From NCBI GenBank assembly GCA_963556255.1, contig OY744612.1:24737440-24801439 (forward strand): 64,000 nucleotides of DNA. The letters run 5' to 3'. Under the pieces are notes generated by a model. It saw only the letters and a program-made list of their open reading frames with translations, was not told the origin of the DNA and ran no database searches. Positions within the stretch are counted from its first letter, which is position 1, and every line of letters begins with the position of its first letter. A program made the position numbers and the translations under genes. Shown piece by piece: positions 45,237 through 57,260 of this stretch. Origin of the DNA: Allolobophora icterica (taxonomy: Eukaryota; Annelida; Clitellata; Crassiclitellata; Lumbricidae).

Positions 45237-45294
45237 GTCCAATCTCGGCATCCGACGGACCAGAAAACAGTCGAAAATGAATAATTCTACACAT

Positions 45295-45490
45295 CATAGG
45301 CGTGATTTGTGGAGGGTACGAGGGGTACCCGTACCCCCACTTTTTGGACTGGGGGTACCATACCCCCACTTTTTGAACAATGTCAATCAGTATTTTATTA
45401 TTGTGCCTTCCCAGAGATCGCAGTCTCAGCCTTGCTTCGTGTATGCAAAAATTGGTACCCCCCACTTTTTAGACCAAAGTTACGCCCCTG
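45295..45490. mobile_element. Short hAT-like MITE (GGGGGTACC-rich)
   Basis: The ends CATAGGCGTGATTTG and (inverse) CAGGGGCGTAACTTT form an imperfect inverted repeat. The 8-bp duplication CTACACAT is perfect (45287-45294 and 45491-45498). The body has repeated GGTACCCCC(A)CTTTTT. A partial relative adjoins the LINE at 33229. Confidence 0.8.
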
Positions 45491-45619
45491 CTACACATGC
45501 AGGGTTTGCATTAATTGTTTTAATCTCTAGACGTGGACCTTTAGAAAGCTTGGATACCCCTTGTCAAAAATTACCCCAGAAGGTCTCACAAAACTTGAAA
45601 ACATAAATATATCATGTAG

Positions 45620-45910
45620 GCTATCAATAACCATGGGCTCAGCGTTCGTAGGTGTCAAATGCCTTCCTTACAATGTATCTCCATTCCATTCTGTCCAGTG
45701 CTGCTCGAGTGGCTCAGTTCCTGGAGACTTGTTCCGCACCATTCTTCGATGTCATCTGTCCACACAGGGAACTGTGAGGTCTTCCTCTTTTGTTTGTGCC
45801 TTCTATTATTCCAAAAATCAAAGTTTTAATTTTTCTGTCCTCCATCCTGCAGATATGTCCGATCAGTCTCAGCTTTCTCTTGATAACTTTTTGCATGAGA
45901 ATTAAGTCAG
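45620..45910 (-). pseudogene. LINE C-terminal remnant (RTE/L1-like tail)
   Basis: The minus strand encodes KRKLRLIGHICRMEDRKIKT, GTNKRGRPHSSL and, after breaks, LDRMEWRYIVRKAFDTY. This is the usual C-terminal arrangement (RRLRWFGHV...RGRP...W) of RTE-like and related LINEs. It is degenerate and partial. Confidence 0.65.
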
Positions 45911-47440
45911 ATTGATTCTTCTGTAAAACTTGAAAACATCCAGTGGGCCAGTGGCCTGTAATCTACATTCAATTGTACGTATTGATGACATTGAAGAATG
46001 TGCGGTCCCGTGCGGAACAAGTCTCTAGCCTTATGGTAGGCCTAGCGGTTTTAAAACTTTATTTTTATTGTACCACCAGCTAAAAAATCAAATGTTGGCA
46101 TACCACCTGCAAAGGTCAGATAAAAAAAAAACAGGCGAGCGCGAAGTCTCCTTGCAGTTAGCGTAGGACCGTAGGTAGACAAATTTTAAAACTGATATAT
46201 TATTTTAAGATTGTAGGCCCTTCTGTCTTTGAATTTTTCGCGTACCACTTAGCGCCATCTGGCACCCTGTATATAGGCTAGGCCTAGATATTGATATAAC
46301 ATTTTTTAATAGAGACGCCGCGGGGTTGTACTGAGAACTGTTTGAAACATTCCCGAAAAATTTCATAATGACGTAACGACGACGCGTTTCGTCTGCGTCC
46401 TAATTTCGTTTTCGTAACCATTAGCATTCGTGGAACGTTCATTCCCGCAAAACAATGGCAAGTCGAGTTACGATCGCCGCGTGGAATTAACAAGATTATG
46501 TCGGCACAGGAACGGCAGGACCGGGCGGGTTTCAGGCGAACTGATTTATTGCCTTATGGGCAATTTCCGCGCGTAGGGAGACAGAAGTAGTACTGCGGTA
46601 GCAACGCTTCTATGCTGCATGCCTAATTGAGTTTCGGGTGACAGGAGACGAGACGGAACGTACACTCCAATTGAATTCGGTCGGCGAATAACACGATATT
46701 GAGAAGACCTGAAAACTTGGGTGTGGAATATCGAACGATCGATTGGTTAATTGATGGATGGATTGGTGATGTATATGTGTCAAGTCTGCATGGAAGCCTG
46801 TATGCAGGCCTGTTTATCAGTATTAAATGCAAGAATTTAAATTTCGAGACCAAGAGTGTGGGGTACCAAACCGAGTCTCGGTCCGAGACCAAGACACAAG
46901 TTTCATGAGTCATAGCCTACTAATAAGACAGTCAAGGGTGGTAGAGACATTCAGAAACAGCTTTCATGATTTTCTGATTCTGAGCTTGATCTTTTAAACC
47001 ATCATAACACTTTATGCATACACGATCCTCATGCACTTCACATTGTCACCTAACGTGCACGATAAGGACGTAGAAAAAGTTCACTAGGCCTGCTATGAGG
47101 CTTATGAGCGGAAGCTGAAAGACGAGCATGTTGAAGCAGGCAAAGTTGGTAGTTTAAGATAACAAGACAGTCTGAGACAGATCAAAATCGCTTGTTTAGA
47201 CAACAAAACTTGCTTGAAGGCATTTTCCAGTCAAGTCCTGACCTGAAGACAGACGAAAACATTAGGTCCCCTAGGCTGAAATCGAGACGAACACATCAAA
47301 TGCCTGTCCCTAGACCGAGAGTGAGTCCCAAGACCATAATATATAGCCCTGAAATAATATGACAGGACGGTAGGCCATATGGCTTAACATGCCTGATGCA
47401 ATCACTATGACACCCGAATTATGCGGGAAATCAATCAGAT
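45911..47440. other. Unassigned DNA with degenerate GAGACCAAGAC words
   Basis: No gene was recognised. Around 46845-46905 and 47160-47340 there are scattered GAGACCAAGA/AAGACC words like those of the hAT element at 7740. This suggests an old, eroded relative. Confidence 0.4.
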
Positions 47441-47454
47441 TTTTTTTAATTAAC

Positions 47455-48545
47455 TGGCTGATTTATTAATCAATCAATCAATCGATCAATCAATCAATCA
47501 ATCAATCATTTATATAGCGCCCCTTCAAGGAAGCTACTCAGAGGCGCTCCCAGCCCAACCCCGGCGAAAGAGAACAGTCTTTAGAGCAGAGAAGAAAGCG
47601 GTGAATGAGTTACGAGGAAGAGGAAGCCCATTCCAAATTGTGGGTCCAACCACGGAGAAAGCGCGCTGTTGCATAGTAGCGGTGCGTGCAAAAGGGACAG
47701 AGAGATCACCACGGGTGGCAGAGCGAAGAGAGCGGTGTCCAGGTGGAACAGAGGCACGAGAACAGAGCTCACGGAGATAGAAGGGAGCACAGCCAAGATG
47801 ACATTTCAAGACAATGGAGGCTACCCGGTAGACAATGCGTTGTGAAAGTGGTAACCAGTGGAGGACATCTCGCATGTATTCAGAGACATGGCCAAATTTA
47901 GGAATGCGCCCAATCAAGCGTGCAGCGGAACGTAGTACGCGTTCGAGGCAGTTCAGTCGAGTGAGGGGAAGCCCAATATAGAGGGAGCAGCAGTAGTCAA
48001 GTCGACAGGTAATGAACGCATGAACGAGAGTAGCAGCAGATTGGGGAGGGGGGAAGAGACTGAGAAACAACGCGAAGCTGTCGTAGCTGAAAGTAGCGCT
48101 GCTCAGCTGCAAGATATGGGGAGAGAGGGTGAGTTCTGAATCCAAGATGACACCAAGATCTCTGACGGAGGTGGAAAAGACGATATGGGGGAACTCAGAG
48201 GTAAGAGAAGCGTGATCAATCTTAGCAAGCTGCCTAGGGGTGCCGACCATATGTATTGAGTCTTAGAGGGATTCAAGCGAAGACGGTTGGAAGACATCCA
48301 GGCAGTCAAAGAGTCAGTAGAATGGCACATGAGGCGGACTGCAGCAGCAGCATCAGAAGGAAAACAGTGGGTGTAAGCCTGTATGTCGTCAGCATATAAA
48401 TGGTTGGACAAAGAGCAGGTGGCAAGAAGACGACTGAGATCAGAGGTGAAGATGATATAGAGGAGGGGCCCAAAACTGATTCCTGAGGAAGGCCAAAACG
48501 GACTGGGGTCCAGAGGGACCTGGTAGAACAGTGAACAACCAACGA
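47455..48545 (-). pseudogene. 5'-truncated CR1/L2-type LINE, frameshifted
   Basis: The minus strand carries RT motifs HLYADDIQAY and MSSNRLRLNPSKTQYIW (about 48420-48250), then, after a frame change, STSVRDLGVILDSELTL, FITCRLDYCCSLYIGLP, RVLRSAARLIGRIPKFGHVS, MRDVLHWLPLSQRI and ATMQQRAFSVVGPTIWNGLP. The 3' hairpin (GGGAGCGCCTCTGA) and an (ATTG)n tail at 47465-47510 follow. It is a different subfamily from the 33257 copy and is also frameshifted. Confidence 0.85.
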
Positions 48546-48649
48546 GTTTATGTACTGATTGTCTGGCTGTTTCTATATAGAAAAGCATAAGAGCGATATA
48601 GCGCCCAATGAACAACAATGACGATAATTACACGATAATCATAATTAGG

Positions 48650-49520
48650 CCTACCATAATACGCGCGGAATTGAAAAGAAATGATCATAAGAAATGCTGC
48701 CTGCGCTGTAATCTGCAGCAACCGTACTTAGGAATCGGATTTAAAACGTCGGCGTTCTATCCCTCTGCTTAGGGATTTATAGGTGCATGTTTATACATAG
48801 CGACGGAATCCCTCGTCCACTGTTTCAATTATATATAATCCCTTTGCAAAGATTTCCCTTTGCGTCTATATCCGGTTCGACTAAAATCCTCGTGTAATAG
48901 GCAGACGCTTCGGGTCAATCGGGCTCAATGCGGCGCTATGTAGACGGGGAAAAGCAGTTCGCGAGTTCGTTAACCAATTCATCGGACGAAAGAAAGCGAG
49001 GATTTGCCAGTGAGATGAATGCAATCCGTACAAAGCCGACAAATATTGCGTATTCTGCATACAGGGAGGGAACGTTCTCCGAGGACTCGACACGAGATGG
49101 CGTTAGGAATGCGTATTGCAGTTCCTTCCTGCTTCAACGGCTTCGGTTTGATTATATGGCTGTGAGCGGAGGGAGTCTAGGATGGCGCGTTCCCCGTTGG
49201 TCTCGTCTGCTTTTTCGATGATTTGTAGCGTCGAGTTCTTGTAGATTGTATTTCAGCGTCATCTGTATGTGCTATGCATGAAGAGGAATGAGATGATCGT
49301 ATCTCGATACGACGTAGTTCTCGCGAGAACGTCCGATGCCCTTGCTCAATGAAAGGTGTCATAAAATAACCAATAGCACATATCAGCAGCCTAAAGCAGG
49401 AATAAATAGATGTATAATGAGTATTAAACATTTACGTAGGGAGTGTGTATGGGTAGACCTGTAGGTATAGCCTACAATATTATTGCTAAGCGCTTGTCCT
49501 TTATGTGACTTAGAAAAATG
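48650..49520. other. Unassigned unique DNA
   Basis: Short open frames (for example 48928-49221) show no recognisable domain, and no repeat family was identified. Confidence 0.5.
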
Positions 49521-49559
49521 ACGGACCTAACCTACAGCGAGGCAGCTTGTGAGTTGCAA

Positions 49560-49780
49560 TTTTGTAATCTGTAAGTTCATATTAATATAGCATCTCTTCA
49601 CGAAAACTCGCCAAAGGTTCTCCAGACCCGATAGTGCAAGACCATGATCGAGTTGAATGGTCTTCGGTCGTTGGCGAAACGGAGATATAAAAAGGAGAAA
49701 CTCTTGTCGCAGGTTGCATGGAAGTCTGTTCCTGAATGAGTGACCGACTACGGCGAGGCATCGTTGTTGCATTGTGAAAT
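49560..49780 (-). pseudogene. LINE C-terminal fragment
   Basis: The minus strand gives MQQRCLAVVGHSFRNRLPCN followed by LRQEFLLFISPFRQRPKT, matching the WN-LP end region of the LINE subfamily at 47455-48545, but without the 3' hairpin. Confidence 0.5.
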
Positions 49781-49799
49781 TACAGGACAGGGACTATAC

Positions 49800-51980
49800 A
49801 AACGGCCAGGTACTGCTGACACTGAAATACTTAGCTTCCTATAGGGTTTTTTGAGCACATTCGGCCAAGCAGTAACGTATCAGCATAAGGACCTTAAACT
49901 AAACTCGTCTTCCTATTGTCTATCAAAGCAGCTCATCTCGCGTGTAAAGATATACGATTATAAACTTAGCAATCCATCAGTTAGTCGGGATTCAGCGGCT
50001 AAAACAGATTGAAGTTGATTAATCCGAAAAAGATGGAGAGAAATGGAGGCATCCGCACAATCTTCTCAGCCATCTTCGAAGTAAGTCAGAGATTGGACGA
50101 CAAATACCACGATATCATTAGCAACGATATCATTAGGCGACATCATTAGCAATCAGCCTTTGGTGTTTGAACCTGGGCGAAATATATGCGACTGCTTCTA
50201 GATAGCGGGAAGCGATCCATCAAGAAAAGTGGTGTTGAATAACAATACAATCATTCACAAAATCCTTAGGTAAGAAACGCGGCAGTGGATCCAGTTCGCA
50301 CGACTTCGCAGGCGATGACAGCAGCAGTTAACGATGTTCTACTGGTAAGATATGCTTAGAAATACACACTTATGTTAAGTGGTCCATATTACCCCAAGTT
50401 ACCCTGACTGTGACGACTATAGTGAAATTCGGTATAGTGCCACTACCATTAGTAGCGCGGTGGACTAAGTCGATTTTCAATGTAGGCCCTATAGACTTTA
50501 ACGAGATCGTGACTGTAAATACAGTTTGAGCAGGACTGATCATCGAAGTGGGACGTTAGAGAATCTTCCATAGCGAAGATTACAATCGACGCAGTCTGTC
50601 AACATCTTCTTTGATTACTTACTCCCAGTAAAGTAGTCTATCTCTTTCTGCGAAACACGCCACGAACATGTCTGATGCATTTCTCCTCTTGTCCAAAACT
50701 TGTACCTTCAATCTGCCTACTTCATAGGCTCTATATACCATGTACTATGCCACTGAAACCGTACTTCTTTTCGTTCAAATCCAGCAGGACCTGAAAAGTC
50801 CAAACCAATGTTCGGGGTGGCGGCGTAGGAGGTATCAGAAGCAGGAGATGGCTCAAGCAGAAGGTGAACAGTCACTTTTCCTTTGTCTATGGATCTACAC
50901 GTGGGATTATGAATGGAGCGAACTGAATAAAACGACCGAGTATAGATTAGGAAAGGTCAGCAGAAACCTTTTCCACATAACCTTGAAATTGGCTGAAAAA
51001 GTAGGTGAACAGTATAAAAATCATCAGAAATGTTGGCGCCCTGAGGTCTAGAAATTGGATCCAACAGTAGGTGAAATTTTTAAAGGAAGAGGTTACCAGA
51101 AAGTTTAATGGCGTCGGCATTAAACCTTTAAATCCATTCAAAAACTGAACCAAGACTCATCAGAAATTTAGGTTTTCAACGTCAACCACGGTAATATTGC
51201 CCCAACTATTTCTCATTTGGCAGAAATTCAGGGAATACGGGACGATCAACAGAGTGAAGTAAGAGGCTACTCAATTTCTGAATATCCAATTACTTTATTC
51301 TGGTTCGGACGTGCTTCTGTATCATCAGGAACCTTACCGTCCTTAAAAATCCATCTAACAGACCGCTTTCAGCTATCACGCTCCAAGCGTCTTCCTAATT
51401 CGCTGATTGAGTAGACTCGTGTTAGCCGCATAACACGCAAATCGAGTTCTTTAATCTCGCCACCGTAATTCCCATCCGGCCACTCGCTTCCGGTCTTGTA
51501 TGCGAGTCTTTTCTAATAGATTCCCGGTGTACGTAACAGCGCTTTATATATCTTCGGATAGATACAGAACCGAGAGTCGTCTATCTATGTGCCTCAAGAT
51601 ATACAGTTACATCGTTGTACGTATTAAATTCGATTTGTGCGTCGTCTGCAGCACTTGGAGATTATAGCTTCCGGGCGCAGACCCTGTGTTCTCGCGTATA
51701 AGTCGCCTGTCGATCTTTCTGTAAAGGCGCACCTGCTACTGCTCTTATAACTAACCTAGGCAGCTTATAATACAGAAACAAAAAATATCCGAACGGAGAT
51801 AAGAAGGCGCTTACTTTAGAACATGTAAAACGATCTATTACAGTTATAAGCTTTTGAGCAGCTCTGAAATTAGAAAAGCACGAAAAGAAAAATATTCATA
51901 TGAAAACCATATCTGACAATATTTTAAGAAAGAAAATAAATTGTTCAGCTACCTGTTCCTGAATAGTGATTCCAGAGGTT
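49800..51980. other. Unassigned unique DNA
   Basis: About 2.2 kb without recognisable exons or repeats. The 103-codon frame at 50740 has no familiar motif. Confidence 0.5.
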
Positions 51981-51991
51981 TGAGATTCCAG

Positions 51992-51993
<2 letters not shown>

Positions 51994-52071
<78 letters not shown>

Positions 52072-52140
52072 CTGTGTCTATGTGTGTGTGTGTGTCTCTG
52101 TGTGTCTCTGTGTCTCTGTGTGTGCGTGTGTGTGTCAAGA
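51994..52140. repeat. (GT)n and degenerate GTCTCTGTGT tract
   Basis: About 75 bp of pure (TG)n followed by imperfect TG/TC repeats. Open frames across it are artefacts. Confidence 0.95.
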
Positions 52141-52189
52141 GGGAAAGGGCATATTCGACAAGGGTCGAGGTGCTGTATTATAACGTGAA

Positions 52190-53240
52190 AAATTGTTGAC
52201 AACCTTTGTTGGTCTGGCCATTGTAACTTCTGCAGTGAATACAAAAATACTTGGATTGCCTGAAAACTTATGTAACAGTTTCAGTCGTCCATCCTTCCAT
52301 TTAATTTCCATGTCTTCCATGTCGCTCCATTTGCTTGCTTCTGGCTTTTTTCATAGGAATTCTTGTATCGATTTGCCAGTTTTGTAAATAATTAATGCAT
52401 TTCTACTTTATTTGGTTTCCCGGTATGATCGTGGCTTTCTTTACTGTAACAATTTAATGGGCAACCCTCATGAAAACCACTTTTGGGCCAACTCAATGGC
52501 ATACCCTGAATTATATGTGGCATGGCCAGTTTTCCTCCCTCTGGACCCCTTTTGTTAACTGATGTTTATGCGCTGAGGCAGGAATATCCCTCAGCCTCAG
52601 TAACTTGCCCCTTAGGGCTTACGTTGATATAAGAGCTAAATAAGGGAATTACCCGACTTTACTTCGCATTTTTGCTTTTGCCATGTTGTTGGCCTTGCTG
52701 CCCAGAAATAATGGATCTGGATTAACCAAACATCTGCGAGCTGCCAAGTCCGATAATATTAACGGTGCTTCAAAACTCGAGGCAATGGATTAGGTTAATG
52801 ATTTCTGATTAGATAAATTCTAAATTGTTGATTAGAGTAGAAATCGAAAGAAAGTCCGTATCGTATCATTCGACACCCTTCTCGTGTCTGTTTCTTGCGT
52901 TTTGTGTGTGCATTTATCTGTCTTTGTTCCTATAGCTTGATGTCTGCCTGTCTCTCTGTGTGTCTATGTGTCTGCCTATCTGTATCCGTGGCTATTCTCG
53001 CATATCGACGGCGTGCCCAGGAGACGTAAGTGATCGATGAGTGGATCCCTGGATCGGATATTGCAAAGTGGGCAATTGCTATTTCCACGGTTTAGTGAGA
53101 GGTCGCCACCTCGCCTCGTCTCATACAAGTTCCGTATCGTTCTCTCCTCCTGCTCTGTTTACACGATTTTCCTCATTGGTGGGTGCCTCTGCAAGGTTTA
53201 TTCCTTCCCTCTGCCTCCTTTGCTTTCCTTCCCTCCTGCC
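52190..53240. other. Unassigned intergenic DNA
   Basis: No gene or named repeat was recognised. A TC/TG-rich stretch lies at 52910-52990. Confidence 0.5.
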
Positions 53241-53255
53241 TCCTCTCATCCATTC

Positions 53256-54458
53256 TTGGGTCAATTGTAATTGCAACAGTAATTCAGCTGTAATTAATTG
53301 CTTGTAGGCCTAATTGCAACCGATTCGTGACACCACGAATTACACGTCATTGTAATTGAAATATTGTAATTGTGCTGCGACTGATTTTTGCCAGTTACTG
53401 ATTAACCAGAACATCATCGTTTCGTCTTGTTACTCGCTTCATAATGTTATCTTACATAAGTCTACAAATGACCAGTGACTGAAATGAAAACCATTTGTTT
53501 GCAAGTTCAATTCACATTTTTTTATGCATAAGAGATTTACAACACTAACCGGACTGAATGTATTGTATTGCAAACAACTGCTCTCTGATCTCCTTTCAGC
53601 TAGCCTATGATGAGAAGCCGCCTATCTAAATATGGGACTAATTTTCGCTGTAAAACTGATCTTGAGCTCGATCCTCGCTTCAAACTTCAGTGGCGCAAGA
53701 AAATTGAAGTAGAGCAACTCAAGAATACAGTATTCACAGAAAGGCAGAATTATGCGGGAATGAGTCAATTAGTTTCTCGGGTTATGTCATCATCAGTTAC
53801 TGTTGTCTGTGAATCAACGGAACAGAGGAACCAGAAAGGATAAAGATGGAGCTTTTCAGCCTCCTCAGGTTGTGTGCTGTGCAATCAGAACAAGCTGACT
53901 TATCACTTGCTTTGAGCCAAGAACTAAACACTAAAATTGTCCTATTTGGGTTACTGAACTACATACATGTAAAACACTAAGGTCGGGTGGAAACTATGCC
54001 GCTGACTCTCCATATGCAACTAGATCAGCAGGAAATGCTCTTTCGATTTCAACATCGTGAGCTTCGGTTTAGATAATGTTTATCACAGCAAACAACATTT
54101 TTCGACCACAGAGAATGAGGTCAAAGACAAATAATAAGTTCGAGTATAATTTTCATTAAATGCAACAAGCGCCTAAAGCGACACCTATAGAGTGATGCTA
54201 GTATAATTATTGGAATTGCTGCTTGTCTTTTTGTCTTTGATTAAATAATATACAAATGCTGAAGGCCAGTTGTGCAGTAAGAACTTATTGTACCACTAGA
54301 ATGTAATTTAATTGCAATTGCAATCGACAATAATGTAATTGTAATTTAACTCACATAGCTGTGTAGGGTGTAACTGTAATTGTAATTGATTAAATTCAAT
54401 AATAGTAAATGAAATTGCAACTGACGAAATTCTGATGATGTAACTGACCCAAGCCTGA
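53256..54458 (+). mobile_element. hAT-like element with TGTAATTG subterminal repeats and transposase remnant
   Basis: Inverted CTTGGGTCA words lie at about 53256 and 54451. Both ends are rich in TGTAATTGCAATT variants (53262-53370 and 54295-54440). At 53607-53840 a short plus-strand frame contains ELDPRFKLQW and EVEQLKNTVF, as in hAT transposase C-terminal regions. No 8-bp duplication could be confirmed, so the exact borders are uncertain. Confidence 0.6.
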
Positions 54459-54459
54459 A

Positions 54460-55730
54460 AATGCCTGACCCTTTTCCTCCTGCTTCAATCTGTTTTCCCT
54501 TTTTTCTTTTTCCCTCTGCTTCTGTCTCACTTCCCAGCTATCCATTCTTTTGTATTTCCTTTGTCCTATTTGACTTCATCTGCCTTTTTTTTTACCTCCG
54601 TCTGTCTGTTTCCCTCTGTTTCTCTACCCAACTTCGTTTCTGTGTTTCTCTTTTTCTTGATCTCCTTCTTTATGTTTACTATGCTTTACTTTCTCTATCC
54701 CTATCCCTTCCTGTGCTTTCTTGACTTGTTCCGGCCCTTCTTTCATTTAATCCTCTTACTAATTCCCGAAGTGTGTTCCTGCTTCGCTTCCTTCTCCTGT
54801 CTCTATTTGCCTCCTTCGTTTTGTTTATCTGTCCACCTCTTTCACTTCTCTTGTATCTATAGCTAACTCTGTCTCCTCCTTCTCCTGATCTTCTTGTCCC
54901 TTCCTTTTCCCTGTCGCATCATGTCTCCTCGCGCGAGCTTAAGGATCGACCAATGATTTCGGCGATGCCCTAAATTGCCTTGAAAATTCAATTGCCCGTC
55001 GAACGGATGAGAAAATCGTTTATCGAGAAAGGAAGAGCGGGGGAGTGGAAAAACGCTATCAAGCACAGCAATTCTGAAATCTGTTCCGCAAAGCATCGTA
55101 GATAATTTTGAATCTGGGTTATTTGGTGCCAAATCATCACAAGAACATCTGATAACAGTCAGTAATGTTCTGCCTTTATGTCTCAGATACATCTACAAAT
55201 ATAAACATATGTAATATATATAGAAGAATATACCGTTTTATACGTTGGTACTCGTTTATACAGGGTCTACATTGTAGACCCTACACTTACATTTGAATGC
55301 ACGGCCGCACGAATAGCTAGACATGAACGAACGAATCTTTGTAATTTTACATCGATGGATTGATTGGCTTTGTTACAACTATAGGCCCCCTACTTACCAG
55401 CATTTATTGAGTTTCAACGTTTACATTAGGTTACAATAACAGAAAGTTCAGCATGTAAGGAAAACATGCAGAATCTTTAAAGAGACTCCAACAAGGAATT
55501 CCAAATACCAGGCCTTAACAAATAACTTTGAAATAGCTTGCTGGAAGATGATGAACGATGAGACGCGAACAGCATATTGCTTGCGAAGGTTCTTCGACAA
55601 AATAATTGTGGAGGAAAGAAAGTCTACTTTGAGCCTGGCAGTACTTCGGAGCCAAAATAACAGTGGGTAACAAAAAGCATACCATGAGTTTGGCTGTATT
55701 CCGCAGCAAAACTAATAGTGGGTTCGCCAC
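54460..55730. other. Pyrimidine-rich then unassigned DNA
   Basis: Positions 54460-54900 are strongly C/T-rich on the plus strand, giving Phe/Ser/Leu/Pro frames without domains. The remainder shows no gene. Confidence 0.6.
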
Positions 55731-55734
55731 AAAG

Positions 55735-55745
55735 AGTGACGTAAT

Positions 55746-55815
<70 letters not shown>

Positions 55816-56470
55816 GTGACGTAACAAACGGGAGGAAGAAGAAGACAGAGGAGAGAGAGAGAGAGCAGTGACGTAGCAAACAAAAGGGAAGAAAGCTTGT
55901 TACAAAAACAGGAAGACGCTAGTTACGTAACAAAGAGAAGTAAAGATAGCAGAATCAGGAGAGAGAGAGCAGTGACGTAACAAACAGAAGGTAAGACAGA
56001 CGATAACAAAATTGGGACATTGACGTAGAAAACAAAAGAACGGAGAGCGGGTAAAAGAGAGAAGTGGTGTAAGAAACAGAAGAAAAGACCGCGAGCGCCA
56101 AAGAGAGACAGACAGAGACAGAGCAGTGACGTACGAAGCAGAAGGAAACACAGGGTGTCAAAGATAGATAGATGGGTAGATAGATAGATAGACAGATAGG
56201 TAGATAGACAGACAGACAGACAGAGACACAGACAGAGAGTGCAGTGACGTAACAAACAGAACGAAAGGCAACGGGTGACAAAGAAAAACAGAAAGCAGTG
56301 ACGTAATAAACTGAAGGAGACAGCGGGTGGCAACGAGACAGATAGAGCAGTGACGTAACAAACAGACGAAAATAAAGCGAGTGTCAAAGCTAAACAGAGG
56401 GAGAGCAGCGACGTGCAAGCAGAAAATAACACAACGGATGGCAAACAGAGAGAACAATGCTGTAACAAAG
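55735..56470. repeat. GA-rich minisatellite carrying repeated GTGACGTAACAAAC
   Basis: Units of about 50-60 bp carry the motif or a variant at about 55738, 55816, 55868, 55921, 55972, 56020, 56066, 56126, 56243, 56297, 56350 and 56408, linked by (GA)n, AGAAGGAAAGACAGAG and (TAGA)n stretches. The minus-strand frames with repeated CYVTALSL-like words are repeat translation, not a gene. Confidence 0.85.
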
Positions 56471-57036
56471 AAACAGAAATTACTGCCTGTTTGTGTCCCT
56501 TCCGTAAGTTTTTTGATCCCTTTGAGGCCTGGACTAAAATCCTGTTATTACGGATTGCTTATTCTACGTAGCACACCTTTCATATTCTGCGGTGAGCTGA
56601 GCGTTGACTGGTTCTGCCATAATGATTGTAATTCATTAGCGCAGTTTTACTTGTAATGACGTCACATCGATTTCGAAATATGGTTTGTGTACTTCAACAA
56701 CGGCGTTATAGATTAATTCAAATAGAGTTGATAATATTAGATTAGATCTACAAGAACAAAATATGACTGACAACTCTGACAACTAAAATGCAAACAGAAC
56801 AATCTTTCTCGTAATGTTTCGGGTTAGAGTAGATATAGTTGGAACCAAGGGACATTTAAATCGTGTCCCTTGGATCCAAACCCAGCCACTGTTAATTGTT
56901 AGTTGGTATGTCGCTGCGACAAAGGCATACATACACAAAGAGACAAAGACAGAGACAGAAAACGAGAGAGAGAGACACAGTTGATTAGCCAATTGAAGCT
57001 GTAGGCAAGTGGAGTTTTACTGCTTCTTCATTTTGC

Positions 57037-57260
57037 GATGCTTCCTTCATGCACCAGAGGGTCTGGTGCTTCCTTCATGCACCAGAGGGTCTGATGCTTC
57101 CTTCATGCACCAGAGGGTCTGATGCTTCCTTCATGCACCAGAGGGTCTGATCCTTCCTTCATGCACCAGAGGGTCTGATGCTTCCTTCATGCACCAGAGG
57201 GTCTGATGCTTCCTTCATGCACCAGAGGGTCTGATGCTTCCTTCATGCACCAGAGGGTCT
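57037..57260. repeat. 28-bp minisatellite, 8 units, overlapping the GT92 stop codon
   Basis: Eight near-identical units (GATGCTTCCTTCATGCACCA plus GAGGGTCT) start at 57037, 57065, 57093, 57121, 57149, 57177, 57205 and 57233. Differences are single bases (GGTG at 57065, GATCC at 57149). The last 74 nt of the GT92 frame, including its stop, lie in the three units nearest the gene; the rest is 3' to the stop. Confidence 0.97.

Noticed and set aside
50740..51051. 103-codon frame in a repeat-poor stretch
   Set aside because: Composition and lack of motifs give no support beyond chance.
55923..56468. 181-codon minus-strand frame with repeated CYVTALS/LLRHC words
   Set aside because: It is the translation of the TGACGTAA minisatellite; the apparent membrane segments come from the repeat unit.
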